Shown here piece after piece: positions 55,107 to 64,000 of a stretch of DNA of 64,000 nt. The notes under the pieces were generated by a model. The model searched no databases and had not been told where the DNA came from. It saw only the letters and a program-made list of their open reading frames with translations. Position 1 is the first letter of the stretch, and every line of letters begins with the position of its first letter. The translations under genes and the position numbers were made by a program. The stretch is from an uncultured Pelagibacteraceae bacterium (GTDB lineage: Bacteria > Pseudomonadota > Alphaproteobacteria > Pelagibacterales > Pelagibacteraceae): positions 1-64,000 of the forward strand of contig CACITU010000002.1 of the NCBI GenBank assembly GCA_902589725.1, read 5' to 3'.

Positions 55107-56190
55107 ATTTACATCAAAAGATAAATTTTACATGGAGATAGCCTTAAACTTGGCTAAATCACGTCATGGCCTTACAGGGTCAAATCCTTCAGTAGGGTGT
55201 GTAATTGTTAAAAATGATAAAATAATTTCTATAGGTCAAACTTCATTTAATGGAAGACCACATGCAGAGTCTAATGCAATTAAAAATAGTTTTGAAGATT
55301 TAAAAGACTCAAAAATGTATGTTACTCTAGAACCATGTTGTCATCATGGATTAACGCCACCATGCACTGATTTAATAATTAAATCAAAAATTTCTGAAGT
55401 CATATATTCTGTTACAGATATAGACAAAAGAGTAAGTAATAAAAGTTTTAAAATTTTAAATTCAAAAAAAATAATTGTAAAAAAAGGTTTATTAAAAAAT
55501 AAAATCAAAAACTTTTATGATCCTTATTTTTTTAATAGAAAGAAAAAATTACCTTATGTAACTGGCAAAATAGCTATTTCAAAAAACCATATTATTTACA
55601 CTAAGTATCAAAAAAAAATTACAAATATTTATTCAGATATGTTTGCACATCTTTTGAGATATCAGAACGATTGTTTGATGATTACATACAAAACACTAAA
55701 CAAAGATAATCCAAGATTAAATTGTCGTTTAAAGGGTTTGAAAAATTTTTCTCCTAAAAGAATTATTTTAGATAATAATTTAAAAACTAAAACAAACAGC
55801 TATATAATAAAATCTTCTAATAACAAAAATACTTTAATATTTTATAATAAAGCTGATAAATCAAAAATTTCTAAATTTAAAAGAAAAGGCATAATTCTTG
55901 TTAAATCTAAAGTAGATAGAAATAACAGATTTGATATGGGAGAAATTTTGAAAAAGCTATATAATTTAGGCTGCAGGAATTTATTGATAGAAGGTGGAAA
56001 TGAACTAACCAATTCCCTGCTCAAAAACAAAATTTTTAATAAATTTTATTTATTCAAAAGCCCTAAAAATCTTTCTAAAAGCTCTGAATATTTAAAATTT
56101 AGTGGTCTGGACACATTAAATCAAAAGTATCTTACAAAGATTAATTTAAATCTGAATTTGCGAAAAGACAGAATAACACTATATAGATAG
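55087..56190 (+). CDS. ribD: Riboflavin biosynthesis deaminase/reductase RibD
   Basis: GRPHAESNAIKN, YVTLEPCCHHGLTPPCTDLII, C-terminal reductase LLIEGGNELTNSLL; start at MSTKK. Confidence 0.94.
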   Translation: MSTKKVKFTSKDKFYMEIALNLAKSRHGLTGSNPSVGCVIVKNDKIISIGQTSFNGRPHAESNAIKNSFEDLKDSKMYVTLEPCCHHGLTPPCTDLIIKSKISEVIYSVTDIDKRVSNKSFKILNSKKIIVKKGLLKNKIKNFYDPYFFNRKKKLPYVTGKIAISKNHIIYTKYQKKITNIYSDMFAHLLRYQNDCLMITYKTLNKDNPRLNCRLKGLKNFSPKRIILDNNLKTKTNSYIIKSSNNKNTLIFYNKADKSKISKFKRKGIILVKSKVDRNNRFDMGEILKKLYNLGCRNLLIEGGNELTNSLLKNKIFNKFYLFKSPKNLSKSSEYLKFSGLDTLNQKYLTKINLNLNLRKDRITLYR

Positions 56191-56195
56191 AAATT

Positions 56196-56789
56196 ATGTT
56201 TAATGGAATAATTTATAACCAGGGTATTATTACTAAAATTATTAAAAGACCCAAGGGTCTTAATATTTTTGTAAAAAGTAATCTTAAAGTCTCCAAAAAA
56301 GATATGGGTTTGTCCGTTGCATGTGATGGTGTCTGCTTAACTTTAATCTCATATAAATCAAAAATTATGGAATTTTATCTATCTAAAGAAACAATAAATC
56401 GTTCAAAATTTAAATTTTTAAAAATAAAGGATAAAATAAATTTAGAATTACCTTTAAAATATGGGACTAAAATTTCAGGACATATTTGTCAAGGGCATGT
56501 TGATACTGCTGGTAAAGTATTAAATATAAAAAAAATAGATAAATCATTTCTTTTTGACTTTGAACTACCTAAAAAGGAGAGAAAACATTTAATTAATAAG
56601 GCTTCAATTTGTGTAAATGGTATTTCTCTTACAATTTCAAAAGTAACTACAAAAGGTTTTCAAATATGGATTATACCACACACATACAGGGAAACTAACT
56701 TATCATCTTTAAAAAAATCTAGTTTAGTTAACATAGAGATAGATATCTTGTCTAAATACGTTAGAAATTATTTGAATGGAAAAAAATAA
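56196..56789 (+). CDS. ribE: Riboflavin synthase alpha chain
   Basis: MFNGIIYNQGIITKI, two lumazine-binding repeats, GHICQGHVDTAGKV. Confidence 0.93.
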   Translation: MFNGIIYNQGIITKIIKRPKGLNIFVKSNLKVSKKDMGLSVACDGVCLTLISYKSKIMEFYLSKETINRSKFKFLKIKDKINLELPLKYGTKISGHICQGHVDTAGKVLNIKKIDKSFLFDFELPKKERKHLINKASICVNGISLTISKVTTKGFQIWIIPHTYRETNLSSLKKSSLVNIEIDILSKYVRNYLNGKK

Positions 56790-57876
56790 TTTTGCTTCGA
56801 TCGAGTCCATTATAAGTGTAGCCAAAAGGGGTGGGATGTTTATTTTGGTAGATGACGAAAAAAGAGAAAATGAAGGAGATCTAGTTATCTCTACGTCAGA
56901 TTCAAATGCAAAGAATATTAATTTTATGGCAAAATATGGAAGAGGATTAATTTGTCTAGCCTTAGATAGTATTCAAGCAAAAAAATTAAATTTATCTTTA
57001 ATGTCTCCTGTAAATCAATCAAGAAACAAAACTGCTTTTACAATTTCTATTGAAGCAAAAAAAGGGATAACGACTGGTATATCAGCCAAAGATAGAGCTA
57101 GAACTATTAATATTGCCTCAAAAAAGAATGCGAATAAAAATGAAATTGTTTCACCTGGTCACGTATTCCCAATAATAGCCAAAGATGGTGGAGTACTGGT
57201 TAGAGCGGGCCATACTGAAGCCTCTGTAGATATCTCTAAATTGGCAAAAAAAAATAACTCTGCCGTAATTTGTGAAATTATGAATGAAGATGGAACAATG
57301 GCTAAAGGACAGGATTTATTCAATTTCGCAAAAAAACATAAATTAAAAATTGGAAAAATAGAGGATTTGATCGCATATAGACTAAAAAAAGAAAAACTAA
57401 TTAAACTTAAAAAGCAAAGTAAGATTGATGTTAAAAATCAAAAATATAATATTAGAATTTATGAGAATCTTTTAGATGGCTCAGAACATTTTGCCTTAAT
57501 AAAGGGTAAAATAAAAAAAGGAATTTCACCAAGAGTAAGAGTAATTTCATCAAATGTTGTTCAAAATTATCTAATAAATCAATCTTTACCTAATTCATTC
57601 AATAAGACCTTAAATTATTTTAAAAAATATCAAAATTGTGTTTTAGTATTTATTAAAGACTCAAATTTAAAATCAGTAACACAGACCTTAAAAGATTATA
57701 AAAATAAAGATTTTTATAAAAAAGGGAATGACAAGTTAATAAAAAATTATGGTATTGGAGCTCAAATTATTAAAGACTTAAAAATTAAAAATATGATATT
57801 AATCACCAAATCTCAAAAAAAAGTAATTGGTCTTGATGGTTATGGTATAAAAATTACAAAACAAGAATTAATTTGA
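56776..57876 (+). CDS. ribB: DHBP synthase fused to a degenerate GTP cyclohydrolase II-like domain (RibBX type)
   Basis: VDDEKRENEGDLVIS, GHVFPIIAKDGGVLVRAGHTEASVD; RibA-like C-terminus lacks zinc cysteines. Confidence 0.93.
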   Translation: MEKNNFASIESIISVAKRGGMFILVDDEKRENEGDLVISTSDSNAKNINFMAKYGRGLICLALDSIQAKKLNLSLMSPVNQSRNKTAFTISIEAKKGITTGISAKDRARTINIASKKNANKNEIVSPGHVFPIIAKDGGVLVRAGHTEASVDISKLAKKNNSAVICEIMNEDGTMAKGQDLFNFAKKHKLKIGKIEDLIAYRLKKEKLIKLKKQSKIDVKNQKYNIRIYENLLDGSEHFALIKGKIKKGISPRVRVISSNVVQNYLINQSLPNSFNKTLNYFKKYQNCVLVFIKDSNLKSVTQTLKDYKNKDFYKKGNDKLIKNYGIGAQIIKDLKIKNMILITKSQKKVIGLDGYGIKITKQELI

Positions 57877-58265
57877 TGAAAAAAAAATATCTAATTGTTG
57901 TAGCAGATTATTATAAAGACATTTCTGAAGGCTTAATAAAAAGTGCATTAAAAATAATACCAAAAAAAAATATAATAAAAATTATTAAAGTGCCCGGTGC
58001 TTTTGAAATCCCAGTTACAATCTCAAAAAATATAAAAAAATTTGATGGTTTTTTAGCCTTAGGATGTGTAATTAAAGGTCAAACTCCACATTTCGATTTC
58101 ATTTCTCAAGCATCAACAGATGCCATAATGAAATTGTCTATAGATAGTAAAAAACCTATTGGAAATGGAATAATCACCTGTCTTAATATGACTCAAGCAA
58201 GAGCAAGAAGAAAAAAGGGTGCTGAAGCTGCAAAAGCAGTGATTTCAGTTCTATCTCAAAAATGA
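57873..58265 (+). CDS. ribH: 6,7-dimethyl-8-ribityllumazine synthase
   Basis: KVPGAFEIPVTISKNIKKFDGFLALGCVIKGQTPHFDFIS. Confidence 0.95.
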   Translation: MMKKKYLIVVADYYKDISEGLIKSALKIIPKKNIIKIIKVPGAFEIPVTISKNIKKFDGFLALGCVIKGQTPHFDFISQASTDAIMKLSIDSKKPIGNGIITCLNMTQARARRKKGAEAAKAVISVLSQK

Positions 58266-58666
58266 GAACACATTATAATCCAAAAAATAATCCTAGAGTT
58301 ATAATTATTCAGAAATTATACGGGAAATTATATAATGAGGATGATGATTTAGATTTTCCAAAACATAGATTTAAAAAATTTATCAAGGACATTGTTTTAG
58401 GGACGATAGAAAGAAACGATCTCATTTTAGATGAATTAAATAATAAATTAGGTGATGAATTTGTAATTGAAAAATTAGACAAAGTTTTTCAAACAATTTT
58501 AAAAGCAGCAACTTACGAGTTTATGTATAAACCAAATTTATCAATTAATATTATAATTAAAGAATATTTGAATTCATCAAATTTTTTTCTTGAAGACTCA
58601 CAAACAAAGTATCTTAATGCTTTATTAGATAACATTGGAAAAAAATTAAGATCTAAAAATGCATGA
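58262..58666 (+). CDS. nusB: Transcription antitermination protein NusB
   Basis: NusB-like helical protein in the conserved ribH-nusB-thiL order; INIIIKEYLNSSNFFLEDSQTKYLNALLDNIGKKLR. Confidence 0.88.
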   Translation: MRTHYNPKNNPRVIIIQKLYGKLYNEDDDLDFPKHRFKKFIKDIVLGTIERNDLILDELNNKLGDEFVIEKLDKVFQTILKAATYEFMYKPNLSINIIIKEYLNSSNFFLEDSQTKYLNALLDNIGKKLRSKNA

Positions 58667-59618
58667 ATTTGAGCTGATAAAAAATTATTTTTCAAAAATA
58701 GCTAAAAACAATAAATCTGCTCTTAATTTAAATGACGATGTTTTTTTTGATAAAAAAAGAGGTGTTGTTATATCTGTAGATACATACAATATTGGGACCC
58801 ATTTTATTAATTTTAAATCACCTGATTTAGTAATTAAAAAAATATTAAGATCATCTATTTCTGATTTAATTTGCAAAGGTGTTAAGCCAAAGTTTTATTT
58901 TATTTCTGGTTCTGGAAGTAAAAAAACGTTTACAAAAAATAATTTATATAAAATTACAAAATCACTCAAATCAGAACAAAATAAATTTGATATAGATTTA
59001 TGCGGTGGTGACACAACTTTTTCAAATAAACTAAGTTTTACAATCACTTCATTGGGATATTCAAAGAGAATAATTTATCGTAATAAAGCTAAATTAGATG
59101 ATGATATTTATGTTACTGGAAATTTGGGAGATAGTTATTTAGGATTTAAAGCATTAAGTAATAAAGCTAAATTTAGAAATAAAGATAGATTATTCTTTGT
59201 AGATAAATATTACAAACCAGATTTACCTCTAAATTTAACAAAATATTTATTAAAATTTGCTAATAGTTCAATAGATGTTTCAGATGGGTTAATTGATGAT
59301 TTGTCAAAAATGATTAATAGACAAACTTTATCCTTTCATTTATTTGAAAAAAAAATACCTGTTTCTAAGAAATTGAATAACTTGATTAAAAAACAAAGAT
59401 TAAATAAAATTAATCTAATATCTAACGGAGATGATTATCAAGTGTTATTTACTGCAGATGTTAATAAAGCTAGAATCATTCAAAACGCATCCAAAACAAC
59501 TGGAATTAAAATAACTAAAATTGGAAAAATTATATCTGGTAAAGACAGATCATTGATATTTGATCAAAAAGGTAAGCAAATACAAGCTAAATCTAAAGGT
59601 TATATTCATCAGTTTTAG
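58659..59618 (+). CDS. thiL: Thiamine-monophosphate kinase
   Basis: [56 protein letters not shown]. Confidence 0.93.
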   Translation: MHEFELIKNYFSKIAKNNKSALNLNDDVFFDKKRGVVISVDTYNIGTHFINFKSPDLVIKKILRSSISDLICKGVKPKFYFISGSGSKKTFTKNNLYKITKSLKSEQNKFDIDLCGGDTTFSNKLSFTITSLGYSKRIIYRNKAKLDDDIYVTGNLGDSYLGFKALSNKAKFRNKDRLFFVDKYYKPDLPLNLTKYLLKFANSSIDVSDGLIDDLSKMINRQTLSFHLFEKKIPVSKKLNNLIKKQRLNKINLISNGDDYQVLFTADVNKARIIQNASKTTGIKITKIGKIISGKDRSLIFDQKGKQIQAKSKGYIHQF

Positions 59619-59628
59619 AAGTTAATCG

Positions 59629-59656
59629 TTGTCTTTTCTATCTTTTTTTGTATTGT
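59629..59656 (+). promoter_or_regulatory. Putative hppA promoter (TTGTCT-N16-TATTGT)
   Basis: TTGTCT 59629-59634 and TATTGT 59651-59656 upstream of ATG 59696. Confidence 0.4.
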
Positions 59657-59695
59657 GCGGGCTTAAAATTTAACAACCAACAACTTAAGGTTAAT

Positions 59696-61801
59696 ATGAG
59701 CGGAACAGTCGAAACAATACTATTATATACAATTGGAGCTGGTTTATTATCTATCGTTTATGGATTTTTAACTGGTAAAAATATTCTAAATTCAAGTGCA
59801 GGAAATGCAAAAATGCAAGATATTGCATCTGCAATTCAAATTGGTGCAAAAGCATATTTGGCAAGACAATACAAAACTATAGCTATTGTTGGTGCTGTAG
59901 TTTTAGTAATCGTAAGTATTGCATTTAGTCCGCTAGTGGGTCTGGGTTATTTAATAGGTGCTGCTTTATCAGGTATTGCGGGCTATGTGGGAATGTTAGT
60001 TTCTGTAGAGGCAAACGTAAGGACAGCAGAAGCATCAAGAAAAGGCTTAGCTCAAGGTCTTTCTGTTGCATTTAAATCTGGTGCTGTTACTGGAATGTTG
60101 GTTGCCGGTTTAGCATTATTATCCATAGCAGTTTATTATTATATTTTATTAAAGTCTAATGTAGATGAAAGAGAAATTGTAAATGCTTTAGTTGCATTAG
60201 GTTTTGGTGCATCATTAATCTCAATTTTTGCGAGGTTAGGTGGCGGAATTTTTACAAAAGGTGCTGATGTTGGTGCCGATTTAGTTGGAAAAGTTGAAGC
60301 AGGAATACCTGAAGATGATCCTAGAAACCCTGCTGTAATCGCAGATAACGTTGGAGATAACGTAGGGGATTGTGCAGGTATGGCTGCAGATTTATTTGAA
60401 ACTTATGCAGTTACAATTGTTGCAACAATGGTTTTGTCTTCAATTTTCTTTGTTGGTGATCTTAATATGATGATTTACCCTCTATCAATTGGTGCTGCAT
60501 GCCTATTAACATCAATTGTTGGAACATTTTTTGTTAAACTTGGAAGAAGTAATAATGTTATGAACGCTTTGTATAAAGGATTTGTTGTTTCTGCTGTAGC
60601 TTCTTTAGTAATATTATGGCCAGTTACAGATCACGTAATTGGTTTTACAAATGAATTTACAGTAAATGATAAAACTTTTAATGGAATGGATTTATATTAT
60701 TGTGGTGTTATAGGGTTAGTTATAACTGGATTATTGATCTGGATAACTGAATACTATACAGGAACAAGTTATAGACCAGTTAAATCTGTTGCTTTGTCAT
60801 CGACTACAGGTCATGGTACTAATGTTATTCAAGGATTAGCTGTTTCTATGGAAGCAACTGCTATTCCTGCATTGATAATTGTTGCGGGCATCTTAATAAC
60901 AAATACTATTGCTGGTTTGTTTGGTATAGCTATTGCTGTAACTACCATGCTAGCATTAGCAGGAATGGTTGTGGCTCTCGACGCATACGGACCAGTAACT
61001 GATAATGCGGGTGGTATTGCTGAAATGTCTAATCTTGATAAGAAAGTTAGAAAAACAACAGACGCTTTAGATGCAGTGGGAAATACAACTAAAGCTGTTA
61101 CAAAAGGTTATGCAATTGGATCTGCTGGACTAGGTGCACTAGTGTTATTTGCTGCATATACAGAGGACATTAAGCACTTTTCAAAAGAAGCTGGTTCTGC
61201 ATTAGAAGGAATAGTTGTAACTTTTGATTTATCTAATCCGTATGTTGTTGTTGGATTATTAATAGGTGGAATGCTACCTTATTTATTTGGTTCTATGGGT
61301 ATGCAAGCCGTCGGAAGGGCAGGTGGCGCAGTAGTTGTTGAAGTGAGAAGACAATTTAAAAAATTCCCAGGTATAATGAAAAGAAAACAAAAACCTGACT
61401 ATGCTAAGTTAGTTGATTTATTAACAGTAGCTGCAATTAAGGAAATGATTATTCCATCTCTACTACCTGTGCTTTCACCTGTGGTTTTATATTTCATTAT
61501 TTTGTCAATTGGAGGTCAAGTAGCTGCTTTAGCAGCAGTTGGTGCGATGTTACTTGGAGTAATTATTACAGGACTGTTTGTTGCTGTTTCAATGACAGCT
61601 GGTGGTGGTGCTTGGGATAATGCTAAAAAATATATTGAAGATGGTAATCACGGTGGTAAGGGATCTGAAGCTCATAAGGCAGCAGTTACAGGAGATACTG
61701 TTGGTGATCCTTATAAAGATACAGCAGGTCCAGCAGTTAATCCAATGATTAAAATTACTAATATAGTTGCATTATTATTGCTAGCAGTTATCGCTGGCTA
61801 A
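59696..61801 (+). CDS. hppA: Membrane-bound proton-translocating pyrophosphatase (K+-independent signature)
   Basis: [72 protein letters not shown]. Confidence 0.97.
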   Translation: MSGTVETILLYTIGAGLLSIVYGFLTGKNILNSSAGNAKMQDIASAIQIGAKAYLARQYKTIAIVGAVVLVIVSIAFSPLVGLGYLIGAALSGIAGYVGMLVSVEANVRTAEASRKGLAQGLSVAFKSGAVTGMLVAGLALLSIAVYYYILLKSNVDEREIVNALVALGFGASLISIFARLGGGIFTKGADVGADLVGKVEAGIPEDDPRNPAVIADNVGDNVGDCAGMAADLFETYAVTIVATMVLSSIFFVGDLNMMIYPLSIGAACLLTSIVGTFFVKLGRSNNVMNALYKGFVVSAVASLVILWPVTDHVIGFTNEFTVNDKTFNGMDLYYCGVIGLVITGLLIWITEYYTGTSYRPVKSVALSSTTGHGTNVIQGLAVSMEATAIPALIIVAGILITNTIAGLFGIAIAVTTMLALAGMVVALDAYGPVTDNAGGIAEMSNLDKKVRKTTDALDAVGNTTKAVTKGYAIGSAGLGALVLFAAYTEDIKHFSKEAGSALEGIVVTFDLSNPYVVVGLLIGGMLPYLFGSMGMQAVGRAGGAVVVEVRRQFKKFPGIMKRKQKPDYAKLVDLLTVAAIKEMIIPSLLPVLSPVVLYFIILSIGGQVAALAAVGAMLLGVIITGLFVAVSMTAGGGAWDNAKKYIEDGNHGGKGSEAHKAAVTGDTVGDPYKDTAGPAVNPMIKITNIVALLLLAVIAG

Positions 61802-62273
61802 TTGTTTTTTGATTATCGGCCCTCTTACCTAGAGGGTCATTAATTTTTTGTCTCATACTAGACATAAATTCATAAATAAAAGAATTTCTTTTAAAGCCTT
61901 GCTCAGTTGTTGCCTCAACTATTTTAATTTTTTCCATATCATCTTTGTTATAAAATTCTTTCTTTTTTAAAATCCCATAATTATCTATTTCCAAAACTAA
62001 AACATCATTTTTAGATATTTCCATTTTACCAAATTTTATAATCCCAGACTGAGATTGAGTCCTTTCAATATATATCCAAATATCATTATCAAATTTACTT
62101 GTTGTTGAAGGAATACCTAATAACTTTTTAATATCATTTTTATTGGTTTTGTTAACAATTAATGATGCTTGTTTTTTTTCAAGATTAGGTACGCCATGAT
62201 GTTTATTAACTTTATTTAATGTACAATTTGAAACTATAAATGATAAAATAATTATATATAATATTTTTCGCAT
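61788..62273 (-). CDS. bamE: Outer membrane assembly lipoprotein BamE/SmpA family
   Basis: Lipobox-like [34 protein letters not shown]; conserved context. Confidence 0.85.
   Translation of the reverse strand: MRKILYIIILSFIVSNCTLNKVNKHHGVPNLEKKQASLIVNKTNKNDIKKLLGIPSTTSKFDNDIWIYIERTQSQSGIIKFGKMEISKNDVLVLEIDNYGILKKKEFYNKDDMEKIKIVEATTEQGFKRNSFIYEFMSSMRQKINDPLGKRADNQKTISQR
61818..61849 (+). terminator. Putative rho-independent terminator of hppA, overlapping the bamE 3' codons
   Basis: GGCCCTCT-TACCT-AGAGGGTC (8 bp with one G-T) followed by ATTAATTTTTT. Confidence 0.65.
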
Positions 62274-62739
62274 GAATAAAAATTATTTACATATTTATAA
62301 TAATTTAATCAATTACACTAGAAATAAAGATTTATATAAAAATCTAAATAGAAATGATAATTTTTCTGATCGTCTCACTCTCTTCTTATTTCATTTTTCT
62401 TTTTTCTTAAAAAACTATAAAAATGAGGAAAATAAGAATATTTTACAAGAAATCTATGATTTTAATTTTAGACAATTAGAGCTAAGTATTAGAGAAATTG
62501 GTTATGGTGATCAATCAATAAATAAAAAAATGAAAGATTATATCAATTTGTTTCACTCTATGGTTTCAGAAGTCCATTTTTGGGACAATCTATCAAATCA
62601 AGATAAATTAAAAAAAATTTCGTTTTTTTTTAGTGATTTCCAAAATAAAGATTATTTACTTAATTATTTTAATGATTTTAACTTAAATTTATCAAAAAAA
62701 ACTTTGAATTCGTTCATAAAAAGTGTAAGTAACCCATAA
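62272..62739 (+). CDS. Ubiquinol-cytochrome c chaperone family protein
   Basis: [15 protein letters not shown]...[27 protein letters not shown] pattern; bamE-chaperone-rpmF context typical of alphaproteobacteria. Confidence 0.75.
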   Translation: MNKNYLHIYNNLINYTRNKDLYKNLNRNDNFSDRLTLFLFHFSFFLKNYKNEENKNILQEIYDFNFRQLELSIREIGYGDQSINKKMKDYINLFHSMVSEVHFWDNLSNQDKLKKISFFFSDFQNKDYLLNYFNDFNLNLSKKTLNSFIKSVSNP

Positions 62740-62741
62740 TT

Positions 62742-62924
62742 ATGGCTGTACCAAAACGAAAACAAACTCCTTCTAGAACAGGGATGAGAAGAGCCCAGAC
62801 GATGAAATTTTCAACTAAGAATATAGTTGAGGATAAAAAATCTGGGGAATATCGACTATCGCATCATCTAGACCTTAAAACTGGTATGTATAAGGGAAGA
62901 CAAGTTTTAGACCCAAAAGAATAG
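62742..62924 (+). CDS. rpmF: 50S ribosomal protein L32
   Basis: [19 protein letters not shown]...[16 protein letters not shown]. Confidence 0.97.
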   Translation: MAVPKRKQTPSRTGMRRAQTMKFSTKNIVEDKKSGEYRLSHHLDLKTGMYKGRQVLDPKE

Positions 62925-62943
62925 TATATAATAATCTCTTATA

Positions 62944-63945
62944 ATGTCAGAAATGATTAAAATTGCAGTTGATGCAATGGGCGGTGATGGCTCACCTAAG
63001 AAAATAATTGATGGAATAATTTTCAATCATTCAATAAATAAAAATAATTATTTCAAAATTTTTGGAGATAGAAATAAAATAAGTCCCATTATAAATGAAA
63101 AAATTTCTAGTGAGTTTTATGAAATTATTCATACAGAAAATAAAATTGAAAGCACTGACAGTCCTTTAGAAGGTGCTAAAAGAGGCAAAGATAGCAGCAT
63201 GTGGCTTGCTATCCAAAGTGTTAAAGAGAAAGAAGCTGATATTGTTATATCTGCAGGAAATACTGGGGCTTTGTTAGTTGTATCAAAACTTAACTTAAAA
63301 ATGATTGAAAACATAGACAAGCCTGCTTTGTCAGCCTTATGGCCAAATAAAAAAGGAATGAGTGTCGTATTAGATTTGGGTGCTAATATAGAATGTAGTT
63401 CTAAAAATTTATTAGATTTTTCAATAATGGGTGCATCTTTGTACACTTCGCTTTATCCTAATGATAAACCTAATGTTGCATTATTAAATATTGGTTCAGA
63501 AGAATTAAAGGGTAATGAGATAATTAAAGAAACCTATCAATTATTAAATGAAAAAAAATCAAAAAATTATAACTTTGATGGGTATATAGAGGGAAATCAT
63601 CTTATGGATGGAAAAGTTAATGTTATTGTATCAGATGGTTTCACAGGAAATGTTGCATTAAAAACAGCTGAAGGAACTGCAAATTTTATCACTAGTGAAT
63701 TAAGGAATGCAATGACAGGCTCTATTTTAGGTAAAATATCTTCTTTGTTAAATATTTCTAATTTAAATAAATTTAAAAAAAGATTAGATCCAAGGCTATA
63801 TAATGGTGCTATATTTATTGGTTTAGACTCACCTGTAGTTAAAAGTCATGGAGGAACTGATTATATTGGCTTTTCTAATTCACTTGATGTTTGTAATAGA
63901 ATTGTCAAAGGTAATTTGATAGAAAAGATAAAGCAAAATATTTAA
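62944..63945 (+). CDS. plsX: Phosphate acyltransferase PlsX
   Basis: IAVDAMGGDGSPKKIIDG, GAKRGKDSSMWLAIQSV, SDGFTGNVALKTAEG. Confidence 0.97.
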   Translation: MSEMIKIAVDAMGGDGSPKKIIDGIIFNHSINKNNYFKIFGDRNKISPIINEKISSEFYEIIHTENKIESTDSPLEGAKRGKDSSMWLAIQSVKEKEADIVISAGNTGALLVVSKLNLKMIENIDKPALSALWPNKKGMSVVLDLGANIECSSKNLLDFSIMGASLYTSLYPNDKPNVALLNIGSEELKGNEIIKETYQLLNEKKSKNYNFDGYIEGNHLMDGKVNVIVSDGFTGNVALKTAEGTANFITSELRNAMTGSILGKISSLLNISNLNKFKKRLDPRLYNGAIFIGLDSPVVKSHGGTDYIGFSNSLDVCNRIVKGNLIEKIKQNI

Positions 63946-63946
63946 T

Positions 63947-64000
63947 ATGAGAATCAATTTAACTAAAAGAGACTTAGTTAATTTGGTTTATATGCAGCTT
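63947..64000 (+). CDS. ihfA: Start of a probable integration host factor alpha subunit gene (truncated by window end)
   Basis: MRINLTKRDLVNLVYMQL resembles the DNABII N-terminus (LTKxxLxxxVxxxL); only 18 codons visible. Confidence 0.45.
   Translation, partial: MRINLTKRDLVNLVYMQL

Noticed and set aside
54645-56195. FMN or other riboswitch upstream of the rib genes, or glycine riboswitch upstream of glyA
   Set aside because: Gaps are only 0-5 nt (ribD starts inside nrdR; glyA starts 3 nt after rpiB), so there is no room for an aptamer
1-64000. CRISPR arrays, prophage, transposons, toxin-antitoxin or defence islands
   Set aside because: No direct repeat arrays, integrases, transposases or characteristic proteins were visible on either strand; essentially all DNA is accounted for by core-type genes

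Overview
The window is a very densely coding, AT-rich stretch of chromosome. It looks like a streamlined marine alphaproteobacterium of the SAR11/Pelagibacter type; this is inferred from gene order, protein style and tiny intergenic gaps, and no search was run. It starts in the 3' end of rpoC and runs through the str/S10/spc/alpha ribosomal protein super-operon (rpsL to rplQ). After that come rluC-like, lipB, mgtE, panC, galU-ugd, ridA, topA, plsY, pyrC'-pyrB, ruvX, gatCAB, an O-methyltransferase, trhO, a MATE transporter, a secreted nuclease, soxBDAG, tRNA-Ser(GCU), slt, dapA, smpB, folK, rsh, pyrE, pdxJ, acpS, lepB, rnc, recO, hemB, a putative 2OG-Fe(II) oxygenase, rpiB, glyA, nrdR, ribD, ribE, ribBX, ribH, nusB, thiL, hppA, bamE, a ubiquinol-cytochrome c chaperone, rpmF, plsX and the start of an ihfA-like gene. 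I found no prophage, transposon, CRISPR array, toxin-antitoxin or defence island, and no clear new multi-gene system. The items most worth a second look are: an NrdR in which both zinc knuckles are contracted from CXXC to CXC; a compact Rsh that lacks the region between TGS and ACT; a tandem-hairpin leader before rpsL; a DHOase homologue without its HxH metal motif; a RibA domain without its zinc cysteines; a stand-alone putative 2OG oxygenase; terminator-like hairpins embedded in the 3' codons of convergent genes; and several genes missing from their usual positions (tuf, rpmD, era, rpoZ, fabH, DUF177).
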